From contig DATKXU010000051.1 in NCBI GenBank assembly GCA_035528905.1, positions 1-64,000 on the forward strand: a stretch of DNA of 64,000 bases, given 5' to 3'. Both the position numbers and the translations under genes were made by a program. Every line of letters begins with the position of its first letter. Position 1 is the stretch's first letter. Below, piece after piece: positions 8,549-17,435 of the stretch. The notes under the pieces were generated by a model. It worked only from the letters and a program-made list of their open reading frames with translations. It made no database searches and was not told the DNA's origin. This stretch comes from DATKXU01 sp035528905 (lineage in GTDB: Bacteria; Armatimonadota; UBA5829; DTJY01).

Positions 8549-9811
8549 TCAAGCGGTTTCTCTCGGATACCCAGCACCATCCAGCAGCTCGGCGATGATC
8601 TCCAGGTTCCTCGCGCACAATGCGCGCATCCGACCCGTGGACTGCGCCAAGTCAGACTTCATCTCTTCCCTCTCGGCCCAGGCACGTTCGACCATCGAAA
8701 AGAGAGCCTTCACCGAAAGCTGCGGGAGGTCCAGGACATATTTCTCCTGGCCCGCCAGGGACATTATGCCCCGGGCCTTCGGCCCATATGCAACAGCGAT
8801 TGTCGGCACGTTCATCGAAAGCGCAGCGATATTCGAGTGCATCCTCAGCCCAATGAAAAGAGCCATTTGACCTATGATCCCCTTGAGCTCTGAAGGAGAA
8901 TAGTCGCCCTCGATAACGTGGACTGAGTCTCCACGGCGGCACATCAGGTGGACAGCTTTCGCGACCTCCCGATCGTCGCGCCTGACCCCAGGGCCGGTAG
9001 CATGAGAGATGAGGACTACATCCGCATTCAATTTCTCGACTATGAGGTCTGCCATGCCTGCTACGGTTGATTCGAACTCGCGAGGGCCGAAGCACTTCCG
9101 GCCCAGCTCCAGGACATGGCCCGGCAGGCGGGCCACTGACATCCCCACAAGGGGGCGCGCAACATCAATACCCTCCGACACCAGCAGATCCCTCGCATGA
9201 TCCGCTGCGCACGGCTCGAGCAGAAACGCCATATCCCCAGCCAGATATAGCTTCGGTCTCGTTATCCCAGATCGCTGAATGGTGGTCAGCGACAGCCTCT
9301 CGCGGACGGATATTGCCGTCACCCTGTTCAGAACACTCCTGGCCAGGACGCTGGTTTTCCTGAAAGGCCCTATTGTCTGCGCACATAGGAAGACGGGCTT
9401 GCCCAAGATCAACCCGATCACTATCGGCACAAGATGCGATAGGGTGCACTTTGTCCCATACTCCTCAGTCAGCCCGTCTCCACTCAAGTCCACAATGAGA
9501 TCCGCGTCCATGTAGGAACGAATCTCATCCGTATTCGCCAGTCGCCGGAGATCCGATCTCAGCGTGCGACAAGCGAGAGACCAGAGCAATACGCGCGTTA
9601 GGACGCCGATGGCTTTCCTGGGTTCACGCCTGCTGCAGTGTACGATCCGGCTGCCATCGTAGACGGACCTGTCTATTTCGGGATACGGGGTAAGGATGGT
9701 AACGCAGGCGTCCGGCAGCGACTTCTTGATAGCCCTAACCGCAGCGATCCTCATGGCTGCATCCCCTTTGTTCTTGGAGCAGTAGGCCCCGGTCAAGACT
9801 ATGCGCTTCAT
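8549..9811 (-). CDS. Polysaccharide pyruvyl transferase family protein
   Basis: A 420-residue protein beginning MKRIVLTGAYCSKNKGDAA, the N-terminal signature of the WcaK/AmsJ/CsaB pyruvyl-transferase family, with the later segment GLRMHSNIAALSMNVPTIAVAYGPKARG also typical. These enzymes move pyruvate from phosphoenolpyruvate to sugars of exopolysaccharides or secondary cell-wall polymers. I start at the ATG at 9809-9811 preceded by GGTGGGG; an upstream in-frame start would add nine residues. It sits between a sugar-kinase gene and the radical SAM gene, consistent with glycopolymer decoration. Confidence 0.82.
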   Translation of the reverse strand: MKRIVLTGAYCSKNKGDAAMRIAAVRAIKKSLPDACVTILTPYPEIDRSVYDGSRIVHCSRREPRKAIGVLTRVLLWSLACRTLRSDLRRLANTDEIRSYMDADLIVDLSGDGLTEEYGTKCTLSHLVPIVIGLILGKPVFLCAQTIGPFRKTSVLARSVLNRVTAISVRERLSLTTIQRSGITRPKLYLAGDMAFLLEPCAADHARDLLVSEGIDVARPLVGMSVARLPGHVLELGRKCFGPREFESTVAGMADLIVEKLNADVVLISHATGPGVRRDDREVAKAVHLMCRRGDSVHVIEGDYSPSELKGIIGQMALFIGLRMHSNIAALSMNVPTIAVAYGPKARGIMSLAGQEKYVLDLPQLSVKALFSMVERAWAEREEMKSDLAQSTGRMRALCARNLEIIAELLDGAGYPRETA

Positions 9812-10026
9812 CCCCACCATCCAGCCAATCTGTGGCAAGTTTGCCGGAGCGATCTGAAAGCCTACGCTGCGCGCCTTCTGCCAGACCGCTGGTCACCTAA
9901 GGTCTTCCCCCCAGAGCTTGTGTCTAAACGTGGAGGTCTTCGCGGGGACATGTGCGGCAGGCTGGAGATCGGCGCTGGGTTGGGGAAAGCCTGCATCCGA
10001 GGCTCGATACGAGGCTGGAGATGCCG

Positions 10027-11091
10027 CTAGAGACTGTCTTTGGAGCCGCACTTCTCCATCTGGCTGTGCCACAGCTCGAGACGCGCGGGGAGCTGATCGG
10101 GAGCCGCTGCACCGGTCACGCCTAGCTGCTGAATGGTGACAGACGCAGCGAGATTTGCGACGAGGGCTGCCTCCACGGACGTACTCCCGCTTGCGAGAGC
10201 CAACGCCGCCGCAGCGGACGCCGTGTCCCCCACCCCAGTGGGATCAATGGGTCCCTCGACGTAAACAGCCGGAACCTCCTGCCATCCATCATCGTCGAAC
10301 AGTACGATACCACGCGCGCTACGGGTCAGGAATACCGGCTTGCCCGTCCTAACCCTGAGCACACGCCCGGCGCTGAGAATCGTGTCGAGGTCGCTCTCAA
10401 CCTCATGACCAAGGAATGCAGCCTTCACAGCTTCTTCTTGGTTAGGCTTGATGACGATGCCGTGGAATGACCCTGCCCTGCGCCTGCTGTCCGCCCAGAA
10501 GGTTACCTCCGGAAACTCCTTCGCCAATCTCGACAGTGTGTCTCTAACTACAGCCGAGATCACGCCGCAATCCGGCTCATCAACCTGGTCGGCGATTACA
10601 AAGGCATCCACCTGATGGACCAATGCCTCCAGTATGTCCACCAGAGCATCCTCTACCTCCGCCGGAAGGAGCTCCCGGTTCTTGATGTCGAACCGCTCAG
10701 ACTCGCCGTCCAACTCAGGCACGCGACAATCTCTGGGCTTGAGATAGGTAGGGGTGCGCCTCTCGGGAACCTGGAGCAAGTATCCGGTGTTGCAGCCGAG
10801 GTCGCGCAGGTCCTTGCGCAGATCGAAGCCCTCGCCGTCCTCTCCTGTGAACCCTATCGGTATGACCTCGCCGGCCCCCAAAGCCACGAGATTGCTTACA
10901 ACATTGCCGGCCGCTCCAGGGCTGTGCCGCACGCTCACCACCTGGTTCGCGAGCTTTACCGTCTCAAGCGAAATCTCCGCCAGCGTCGGGTCGAACTCCA
11001 GGTACTTGTCGAGGAAGTAATCACCGACAACAGCAACGCGCCTGGACGCGAATCTCTCAAGCAGTTCGCTCAACCGCTCTGCAGTCATCAT
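10027..11091 (-). CDS. PfkB-family sugar kinase (HldE/RfaE kinase-like)
   Basis: A 354-residue ribokinase-fold protein. The N-terminus VAVVGDYFLDKYLEFDP and GGA-like segment PGAAGNVVSNLVALGA match the ADP-heptose pathway kinase RfaE/HldE, while DPTGVGDTASAA (about residue 288) holds the catalytic Asp, with GVGD replacing the usual GAGD. There is no C-terminal adenylyltransferase domain. The ATG overlaps the TGA of the upstream deoxyhypusine-synthase-like gene by four bases, so the two are translationally coupled. Likely phosphorylates a sugar or sugar phosphate; a heptose pathway is possible but no gmhA or gmhB is seen. Confidence 0.82.
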   Translation of the reverse strand: MMTAERLSELLERFASRRVAVVGDYFLDKYLEFDPTLAEISLETVKLANQVVSVRHSPGAAGNVVSNLVALGAGEVIPIGFTGEDGEGFDLRKDLRDLGCNTGYLLQVPERRTPTYLKPRDCRVPELDGESERFDIKNRELLPAEVEDALVDILEALVHQVDAFVIADQVDEPDCGVISAVVRDTLSRLAKEFPEVTFWADSRRRAGSFHGIVIKPNQEEAVKAAFLGHEVESDLDTILSAGRVLRVRTGKPVFLTRSARGIVLFDDDGWQEVPAVYVEGPIDPTGVGDTASAAAALALASGSTSVEAALVANLAASVTIQQLGVTGAAAPDQLPARLELWHSQMEKCGSKDSL

Positions 11092-12059
11092 GGCTGGTTA
11101 TCCGCACCATCAAGGAGGTGATAGAGCGCCGGCAGCGTCTCGCGGTGGTCACCCTTGACGTAGAAACTCTCGCCGCCATCCGCCACTGTGCGCACAAGGA
11201 TGGTCTTGTAAGGCCGGAAATAGTAGCGCGGGTCGTCCTTCGGCGCTTCGTGGCTCGTGTCCTCGCCGAGTTCCACCAGATCGAATACTGCAGTGGTGAA
11301 GTTCCGGATCGAAGCGCCTTTCTGGTGCGCCAAATTCCTCGCCATAGTGAGCGCCTTCAGGTAGACCTCCGGCCCCATAACCGCCGTGCCGATGTTCAGG
11401 AATGCACCGCCATCCAAGCGGGTGACACTCTCCGCAAGGATGAGGAAATCCGTGTATGACGCTTGCCCGAAAGCCGCGCCGTCATGGTTCGCGTGCTCAT
11501 GGATGATGTCCTGGCCGATAGCAACGTGCACCGTCACCGGGATTTGCAGGCGATATCCCGCCGCCAGTATGCTGATGCCACGATGCGGAAATGCTTCCTG
11601 CTCGATCATCCGGCCAATCGCCTCGCCGAGCCCGATGCCATCTCGCTGCGCAATGACCGCAGCATCGTTGATCCGGCCGGTCTCCTTCCAAAGCCCGAAC
11701 TCCCCGGTCTGAACATACCTGGCGACGCTCTCGCTCGTTTGTCCGATAAGGGCAAACTCGAAGTCATGGATCGCGCCGGCCCCGTTCATTGCAACGTGCG
11801 TGACCAGGCCGCGGCGCATCAGATCAATCACCAGGGGACTGAGCCCACACTTGACGACGTGCGCGCCCATCATCAGGATGACGGCGCTGCCTCGATCACG
11901 CGCAAGCCGGATCCGATCGGCCAGAACCGGCAGCGCAGGATGCTCGAACGGCTGGACGCGCGTGTCCGGATGGATCATGATTGACAGATCTGCATCATGC
12001 TCGCGCTCCGAGAGCGACTTAATGAGCAGCCTGGATCGGTCAAACTTCGGGAAGGGCAT
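11088..12059 (-). CDS. Deoxyhypusine-synthase-like (Rossmann-fold) protein
   Basis: A 323-residue protein whose core (GAHVVKCGLSPLVIDLMRRGLV, then GAGAIHDFE) resembles the deoxyhypusine synthase family segment around the NAD site. Bacteria lack eIF5A, so hypusination itself is unlikely. I start at ATG 12057-12059 because AAGGAGAGG lies six bases upstream; the longer open frame has no such site. It is coupled by ATGA overlap to a PfkB sugar kinase, so the pair probably works on one metabolite. The assignment to this fold is from memory of the motif; function unknown. Confidence 0.65.
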   Translation of the reverse strand: MPFPKFDRSRLLIKSLSEREHDADLSIMIHPDTRVQPFEHPALPVLADRIRLARDRGSAVILMMGAHVVKCGLSPLVIDLMRRGLVTHVAMNGAGAIHDFEFALIGQTSESVARYVQTGEFGLWKETGRINDAAVIAQRDGIGLGEAIGRMIEQEAFPHRGISILAAGYRLQIPVTVHVAIGQDIIHEHANHDGAAFGQASYTDFLILAESVTRLDGGAFLNIGTAVMGPEVYLKALTMARNLAHQKGASIRNFTTAVFDLVELGEDTSHEAPKDDPRYYFRPYKTILVRTVADGGESFYVKGDHRETLPALYHLLDGADNQP

Positions 12060-12149
12060 GGAGTTCCTCTCCTTGAGGTAACGATTCGACGGCAAGCCGA
12101 CGGCCTCCTTCGTATGGCGCTGAAAAGGGGATATGCAATCGTCACCATA

Positions 12150-12178
12150 TTGACGCGGGCTGGGCGATTTGCTATACT
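12150..12178 (+). promoter_or_regulatory. Sigma-70 promoter of the sugar ABC operon
   Basis: TTGACG (12150-12155), 17-bp spacer, TATACT (12173-12178). Transcription would begin near 12185, which excludes the upstream ATG at 12169 and supports the TTG start at 12241. Confidence 0.8.
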
Positions 12179-12240
12179 CCCCTCGGCGCACTCCCGCAGA
12201 ATGTGTTCTCCGGAACGGCCGACTCCGAGGAGAAGTGCCT

Positions 12241-14706
12241 TTGAAGAAAGCCATCTCGCATACTATCTACGCTCTGATTCTGCTCGCCTTGACCCTCGCA
12301 GCCTCCGCCACGGCTCATGCGGCCCCCGCAGACAAGGACAAGGGCGTTGTGATTCTGCACCTATGGGGCGGTCACTGGGGAATCCCGGCTAAGGATTCGG
12401 TTGACCCCTGGGACCGCGCGCGCCGGGCTGTCTTCGAGCGCTTCCAGGAGCTCCATCCGAACATCAGGATCATCAGCGCCAGCGGTTTGCAGGTTCAAGG
12501 CCCGGCAGCCGAATCCGGCTTCCTGATGGCAATGGCAGGCGGCACCGCTCCTGATGTCTTCTACGTCAATTTCCGAAAGCTCGACAGCTTCATAAGCCAG
12601 AACTTCCTCTATCCGCTGAATGAGTACCTCGAGAAGGACCCTGAGGTCATGCAGCGGATACATCCCACGATCCGCAACGTGATCAACGTTGACGGCAAGG
12701 TATACTGCATCCCCTGGTATCAGTGCGTGATGGCACTCTACTACCGCAAGGACCTTTACAAGCAAGCCGGCCTCGATCCGAATAGGCCGCCGCGGAACTG
12801 GCACGAGTTCTACGAATACTGCAAGAAGCTCACAATCCCGGAGAAGGGCCAATCCGGCTTCGGGTTTGCCGCCTGGCCCCAGGGAACATCCTATCATTGG
12901 ACGAACTTCCTCTGGGAGGCCGGCGGTGACGTTGTCGCAAGGAACAAGAAGGGCGAATGGCGAGCGGTGTTCGACACGCCGGCAGGTGTGACAGCCCTCA
13001 AGTTCTACCGGAAGCTGGTCACCGAAGAGTGGATTCGGCCTTCCGACGGCAAGCGCATCAAAGGCGTGGCATCCCGCACGAATTCGTACACCCAGGACAT
13101 CCAGGAAGGCAAGATCGCACAATGGTTCGCGTACTCGACTGACATAGTCACGAACAAATCCAATCTGAACCCGAGCCTCCTGGGAATCGCTGCGCTCCCC
13201 GCCGGCCCGGCCGGGCGCGCGAACGAAATCAATGCGGGTATGTGGGGCATGAACTCCCAGCTTAGGGACAGGCGCGTCCGGGACGCCGCCTGGGAGTATA
13301 TCAAGTTCATGGCAAGCGAGGAAGCGGATCGGGTGCGCACCAAGGCATACGTGGAATCGGGCCTCGGCAAGCTCGTCAACCCCGACAAGCTGGAGAAGTA
13401 TGGCTACACCGAGTACCTGCGCGGCATTCCGAAGAGCTGGGTTGAGGCAAACAAAGAGGCGTTCAAACACGGACGGCCCGAGCCGTATGGCAAGAACTGC
13501 GAGATGATTTACACCGAACTGGACGAGCCGCTGGAGAGGATCACGCTGAACCCGACATTGGATCCGAAGAAGCTCCTGGATGACTGCGCGAGAAAGATAA
13601 ACACCAAGCTGCTCGGCTATACCCCGCCCGGCGTCATGGAGAAGAAGCGCAAGATCGCCTGGACGAGCTTTGCGTTCCTCCTTGCCCTTACCGGCTCGAT
13701 AGGCGCGATCCAGGTAAAGAGATTGGCGAGGAGCCACGCGGACGATACAGCGGACACGCGGGTAGTCCGCAGGAGCAGGACGGTGCACATCGTCGCCTGG
13801 CTCTTCATGCTCCCTGCTGTGTTGTCCATCCTCGTGTGGGCGTATTATCCGCTGCTGCGCGGCATGGTGATGGCATTTCAGGATTATCGCATCCTTGGGG
13901 GAAACAGATTCATCGGGCTGGACAACTTCATCGAGGCCGTCGGGCAGGAGACCTTCTGGCGAGGCATCCTGAATAGTCTGCTCTACGCCGGGATGACGAT
14001 CGGCCTGGGGTTCTTCGTGCCGATCTTCCTTGCGCTGATGCTCCACGAGGTACCGCGGGGAAAGATATTCTTCCGCACGCTCTACTATCTGCCGGCGGCC
14101 ACGAGCGTCCTGGTCATAATGTTCCTGTGGAAGTGGTTCTACGATCCCTCGCCGCAGGGGCTGTTCAACACAATAATCGGCTACTACAACCAGATTGCCA
14201 TCGGTCTGGCCCAACATATCCATCCGGTCCTGGCACACCTTCAAATTTCCCAGCAGACCTGGCTCCAGGACCCTAAGTTGGCGATGCTGTGCGTGATCCT
14301 TCCGGGCATCTGGGCCGGAGCAGGTCCCGGAAGTATCATCTATCTGGCGGCGATGAAGAGCATCCCGGACGAGATGTACGAGGCAGCGGACCTTGACGGC
14401 GCCGGGGTCTGGAGCAAGATTCGGCGGATCACGATTCCCGCCCTGATGCCACTCATCATTATTAACTTCGTAGGCGCGTCCATCGGCGCATTCAAGGCGA
14501 TGGAGACCGTGTTTGTCATGACGGGCGGCGGCCCGTTGAACGCGACTCACACCATCGGCCTGGAAATCTGGTACAACGCCTTCATGTACCTGAAATTCGG
14601 CTATGCCACGGCGGCTGCTTGGATCATGGGCAGCATGCTGATAGGCTTTACCATATACCAGCTCAGAATCCTGAGGAATGTGCGGTTTGCGGCGGCAGGG
14701 GAGTAG
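12241..14706 (+). CDS. Sugar ABC importer: solute-binding protein fused to MalF-like permease
   Basis: 821 residues starting at TTG 12241, with GAGGAG eight bases upstream. Order: signal peptide (1-26, ending ATAHA), family-1 solute-binding domain (about 30-455, MalE/UgpB type), a transmembrane helix (471-490), a cytoplasmic linker, then a MalF-like permease (about 516-821) with the EAA loop EMYEAADLDGAGVW near 710. The topology is consistent: binding domain outside, the extra helix returns the chain to the cytosol so that the permease starts correctly. In most systems these are two proteins. Next gene is the MalG-like partner, 36 bp downstream. No ATPase gene is nearby; a shared MsmX/MalK-type ATPase is inferred. 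Substrate probably a carbohydrate. Confidence 0.9.
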   Translation: MKKAISHTIYALILLALTLAASATAHAAPADKDKGVVILHLWGGHWGIPAKDSVDPWDRARRAVFERFQELHPNIRIISASGLQVQGPAAESGFLMAMAGGTAPDVFYVNFRKLDSFISQNFLYPLNEYLEKDPEVMQRIHPTIRNVINVDGKVYCIPWYQCVMALYYRKDLYKQAGLDPNRPPRNWHEFYEYCKKLTIPEKGQSGFGFAAWPQGTSYHWTNFLWEAGGDVVARNKKGEWRAVFDTPAGVTALKFYRKLVTEEWIRPSDGKRIKGVASRTNSYTQDIQEGKIAQWFAYSTDIVTNKSNLNPSLLGIAALPAGPAGRANEINAGMWGMNSQLRDRRVRDAAWEYIKFMASEEADRVRTKAYVESGLGKLVNPDKLEKYGYTEYLRGIPKSWVEANKEAFKHGRPEPYGKNCEMIYTELDEPLERITLNPTLDPKKLLDDCARKINTKLLGYTPPGVMEKKRKIAWTSFAFLLALTGSIGAIQVKRLARSHADDTADTRVVRRSRTVHIVAWLFMLPAVLSILVWAYYPLLRGMVMAFQDYRILGGNRFIGLDNFIEAVGQETFWRGILNSLLYAGMTIGLGFFVPIFLALMLHEVPRGKIFFRTLYYLPAATSVLVIMFLWKWFYDPSPQGLFNTIIGYYNQIAIGLAQHIHPVLAHLQISQQTWLQDPKLAMLCVILPGIWAGAGPGSIIYLAAMKSIPDEMYEAADLDGAGVWSKIRRITIPALMPLIIINFVGASIGAFKAMETVFVMTGGGPLNATHTIGLEIWYNAFMYLKFGYATAAAWIMGSMLIGFTIYQLRILRNVRFAAAGE

Positions 14707-14710
14707 ACCG

Positions 14711-14724
14711 TAGACTGCAGTCTA
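14711..14724. repeat. 14-bp perfect palindrome between the two permease genes
   Basis: TAGACTGCAGTCTA reads the same on both strands and sits five bases after the fusion gene's stop. It may form a small hairpin in the mRNA or be an operator; too small for a clear terminator. Confidence 0.4.
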
Positions 14725-14742
14725 ATACCCGGAGGCTGACCT

Positions 14743-16620
14743 GTGTCCCTGATTCCCACTGTTGGTCGGAAATCCTGGTCAATGCGAATACTGATCGGCG
14801 GGCTGTACATCCTGCTCTCGCTCGGCGCGGTCACGATGGTCTATCCGTTCCTTATCATGCTGGCTACGTCGGTCACGAGCAGCGTGGATGTCAACGACCA
14901 CAGCGTCATTCCCACGTATCTATACAATGACGCTGCGCTCTTCGCCAAGTACAGCGAAATCAAGTACGCCGGAGACATTGAGGTGATCAATGGCTGCTAT
15001 CGCTCAGATTTCGCCAGGGCGGAGAACATCTCCGCTCCCCAGACAGGACCGCTCAGCCCTGAGCAAATGCGGTTGGTGCGCGATTGGAACGATTTCTGCG
15101 CATCCCTGCCGATCAAGTACAAGCAGGCTAATTACGGACCCGTCGGCTTCGCTCCGAGCAAGCTGCTGAACCGATATAGAGAGTTCCTGAGAAGGCGCTT
15201 CAATGGCGACATCTTTGCGCTGAACCGCCTCTACCGCGAGGAGAACACCGCCTTCGAGCAGGCATTCGTCCCCTTTGAGCGCCCTACAAAGCGGGAATGG
15301 CAGCCGGAAAAGAACCCCAAGATGCAGGAGTGGCTGAAATTTGAGGAGACGCTTCCAGCGGACTACCTGCGCGTTGTCGGAGGTGATCCACTCTTCGCCT
15401 CGTTTCTGGAGGTAGATAAGTACGACGGCGATATTGCCAAGCTGAACGCTGCGTACCGCACGGACTACAAGTCATTCGCCGAGGTGCACCTGTCCCCTAC
15501 TCTTCCTGCAAATCCAAGGGCGCGAGCCGATTGGGAGGAGTTTGCCCGGAATATGCTGCCGTTCCGCTATTTGGAGCTCTCGGAGTCGGCGGCGCCGGTG
15601 TATCGCGCGTTTCTATCGAAGCGGTACTCCGGCAACATCCGCGAGGTCAATCGGATTTACGGCACGGCCTACACATCCTTCCAGCAGATCGGCCTTCCAC
15701 CAAATCCGCCTGCCGAGGGCACGCCGCTCATAGACTGGATGGACTTCATCGCCAAGGTCGTCCCTGCAAAGAGCATCCGGGCAGTGAACGCAGAGAGCCT
15801 CTTCCGAGAGCAAGTGCTCCAGAAATACGGGAGACTGGAGGCCGTGAACCGCGCCTATGGCATCAGGATCACGAGCATCCAGCAGTTCTCGCCGCCATAT
15901 CATCTCGCCGACTGGTCTTACGCGTTGTCGCACAAGAAGGCTCTCCGCAAGTACTTCGTGACGTGCAACTATGCCATGGTGCTGAACTATATCCTGCTCC
16001 ACGGGCGCGCGGTGCTCAATACAGCCGTGTTCTGCCTGGCGGCGATCTTGACGCACCTGATCGTGAACCCCCTCTGTGCGTATGCGCTCTCCAGGTACAA
16101 CCTGTCATACGCGTACAAGGTCTTGTTGTTCCTTCTCGCCACTATGGCGTTTCCGGCGGAGGTGGCGATGATACCGAACTTCCTGCTGCTGAAGCAGTTG
16201 AACCTGCTGAACACGTATTGGGCATTGATCCTGCCCGGCATGGCCAGCGGGTTTGCGATATTCCTGCTGAAGGGGTTCTTCGACAGCCTCCCCAAGGAGC
16301 TTTACGAAGCGGGGATCATAGATGGAGCTTCGGAGGCGAGGATGTTCTGGCAGATCACCGTGCCGCTTTCGAAGCCGATCTTTGCTGTGATCGCGCTCCA
16401 GTCGTTCACAGCCGCATACGGGGCGTTTATGTTCGCATTCCTCGTGTGCCAGAACCCGAAGATGTGGACGATGATGGTCTGGCTCTACGAGCTCCAGATC
16501 AGCGCCCCGAAGTTCGTGACAATGGCGGCGCTCTCCGTCGCGGCGCTGCCGACCCTGCTGGTCTTCATCTTCGCCCAGAACGTGATTATGCGGGGAATTA
16601 TCCTGCCGAGCTTCAAATAG
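14743..16620 (+). CDS. MalG-like ABC permease with large repeat-containing extracytoplasmic insertion
   Basis: 625 residues, more than twice the usual length of about 280. GTG start at 14743 with GGAGG seven bases upstream. Transmembrane helix 1 is at about 16-44 and the remaining five from about 420 onward, with the EAA loop ELYEAGIIDGASEARMFW near 520. Residues about 50-400, in what should be the first extracytoplasmic loop, hold an insertion with five copies of a motif (GDIEVIN 77, GDIFALN 155, GDIAKLN 229, GNIREVN 297, GRLEAVN 363), each followed by an aromatic and alternating with W..F...LP elements, period 66-78. It should pair with the fused binding-protein/permease. No stop, frameshift or codon change marks the insertion, so it looks native. 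Confidence 0.88.
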   Translation: MSLIPTVGRKSWSMRILIGGLYILLSLGAVTMVYPFLIMLATSVTSSVDVNDHSVIPTYLYNDAALFAKYSEIKYAGDIEVINGCYRSDFARAENISAPQTGPLSPEQMRLVRDWNDFCASLPIKYKQANYGPVGFAPSKLLNRYREFLRRRFNGDIFALNRLYREENTAFEQAFVPFERPTKREWQPEKNPKMQEWLKFEETLPADYLRVVGGDPLFASFLEVDKYDGDIAKLNAAYRTDYKSFAEVHLSPTLPANPRARADWEEFARNMLPFRYLELSESAAPVYRAFLSKRYSGNIREVNRIYGTAYTSFQQIGLPPNPPAEGTPLIDWMDFIAKVVPAKSIRAVNAESLFREQVLQKYGRLEAVNRAYGIRITSIQQFSPPYHLADWSYALSHKKALRKYFVTCNYAMVLNYILLHGRAVLNTAVFCLAAILTHLIVNPLCAYALSRYNLSYAYKVLLFLLATMAFPAEVAMIPNFLLLKQLNLLNTYWALILPGMASGFAIFLLKGFFDSLPKELYEAGIIDGASEARMFWQITVPLSKPIFAVIALQSFTAAYGAFMFAFLVCQNPKMWTMMVWLYELQISAPKFVTMAALSVAALPTLLVFIFAQNVIMRGIILPSFK

Positions 16621-16684
16621 AAAAGGGGTCCAGGCGTGGAGCGCGCATTTCCGATGCTTCGGAAGCAGAGACCTCCAGGTCGCG

Positions 16685-17371
16685 TTATGTGTTTCGATGC
16701 TTCGGGGGCAATCTAAGATTATGTAGAAAGAACATGAGAGCAGTGGATAGCGTCTGGGAATCTGGGAGTCTAATGCGTGCTTGCCATGACTTCTGATTCT
16801 TCGCATAGAACCCCAGTTTGAGCCACCTACCGATGCTAAATAGTACATTCCGCCAGCATATCGACATTCGCTCTTTCCGCGATCCGAACTGGATATTCTT
16901 GACTCTGTAGCCGGCGCAGTAAATGGAAAGCGCTGCGCGCTGTTCACGAAGGTTCTCTAGGGAACACAGGAATTGGATAGTACTGCTGTCCATCTCGTAG
17001 GAACGCCAGCCAAACTTGACTACCAGTCCTGTGGCGACATTGTCGGCAGTATCCGTTGAGTGTTCAGATAGGATGTCTATCGCACGAAGGCGACATAAGA
17101 AGTACCCACAGTTCTTACCGTAGAAACCGAGTACAACTGACATTTTTGGGAACGGAAGGCCAAGATTCTTGATGTAAAGTTCGAAATAGTGAAATCCGTT
17201 GGGATGGGTAATTGACTGCTCCTCGGCGCTAGACACCTGCGTAATCGTGAATATGTGCTGCGTGGTTTTGCACCGTAGATCCCAGGCGATGCATAAGGCT
17301 ACAATCGCGATAACCATGGGTGCAAACGCCGCCACCAAGCTGCAGAGACTGATGCCATCAGCCATTGTCAT
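16685..17371 (-). CDS. Unknown protein with N-terminal membrane anchor
   Basis: A 228-residue protein with a hydrophobic segment near the N-terminus (about 7-31: SLVAAFAPMVIAIVALCIAW) and a mostly soluble remainder containing scattered cysteines. I start at the second ATG (17369-17371) because GGAGGAG directly precedes it. The region is visibly poorer in G+C than its neighbours and codon use differs, suggesting recent transfer. It lies just downstream of a methyltransferase-nuclease gene on the same strand, so it may belong to a defence island, but no family is recognised. Confidence 0.6.
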   Translation of the reverse strand: MTMADGISLCSLVAAFAPMVIAIVALCIAWDLRCKTTQHIFTITQVSSAEEQSITHPNGFHYFELYIKNLGLPFPKMSVVLGFYGKNCGYFLCRLRAIDILSEHSTDTADNVATGLVVKFGWRSYEMDSSTIQFLCSLENLREQRAALSIYCAGYRVKNIQFGSRKERMSICWRNVLFSIGRWLKLGFYAKNQKSWQARIRLPDSQTLSTALMFFLHNLRLPPKHRNT

Positions 17372-17435
17372 GCACTCCTCCATTTTCGATGTTTCGGAAG
17401 ACTTGCTCCCGAAACCGGGAAGCTACATCCGCCCA

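Noticed and set aside
12361..14550. 729-codon open frame opposite the fused transporter gene
   Set aside because: Antisense shadow of the SBP-permease frame without a signal peptide or known motif.
15531..16796. 421-codon frame overlapping the MalG-like gene
   Set aside because: Same-strand frame shadow; the MalG frame has the transmembrane helices and EAA loop.
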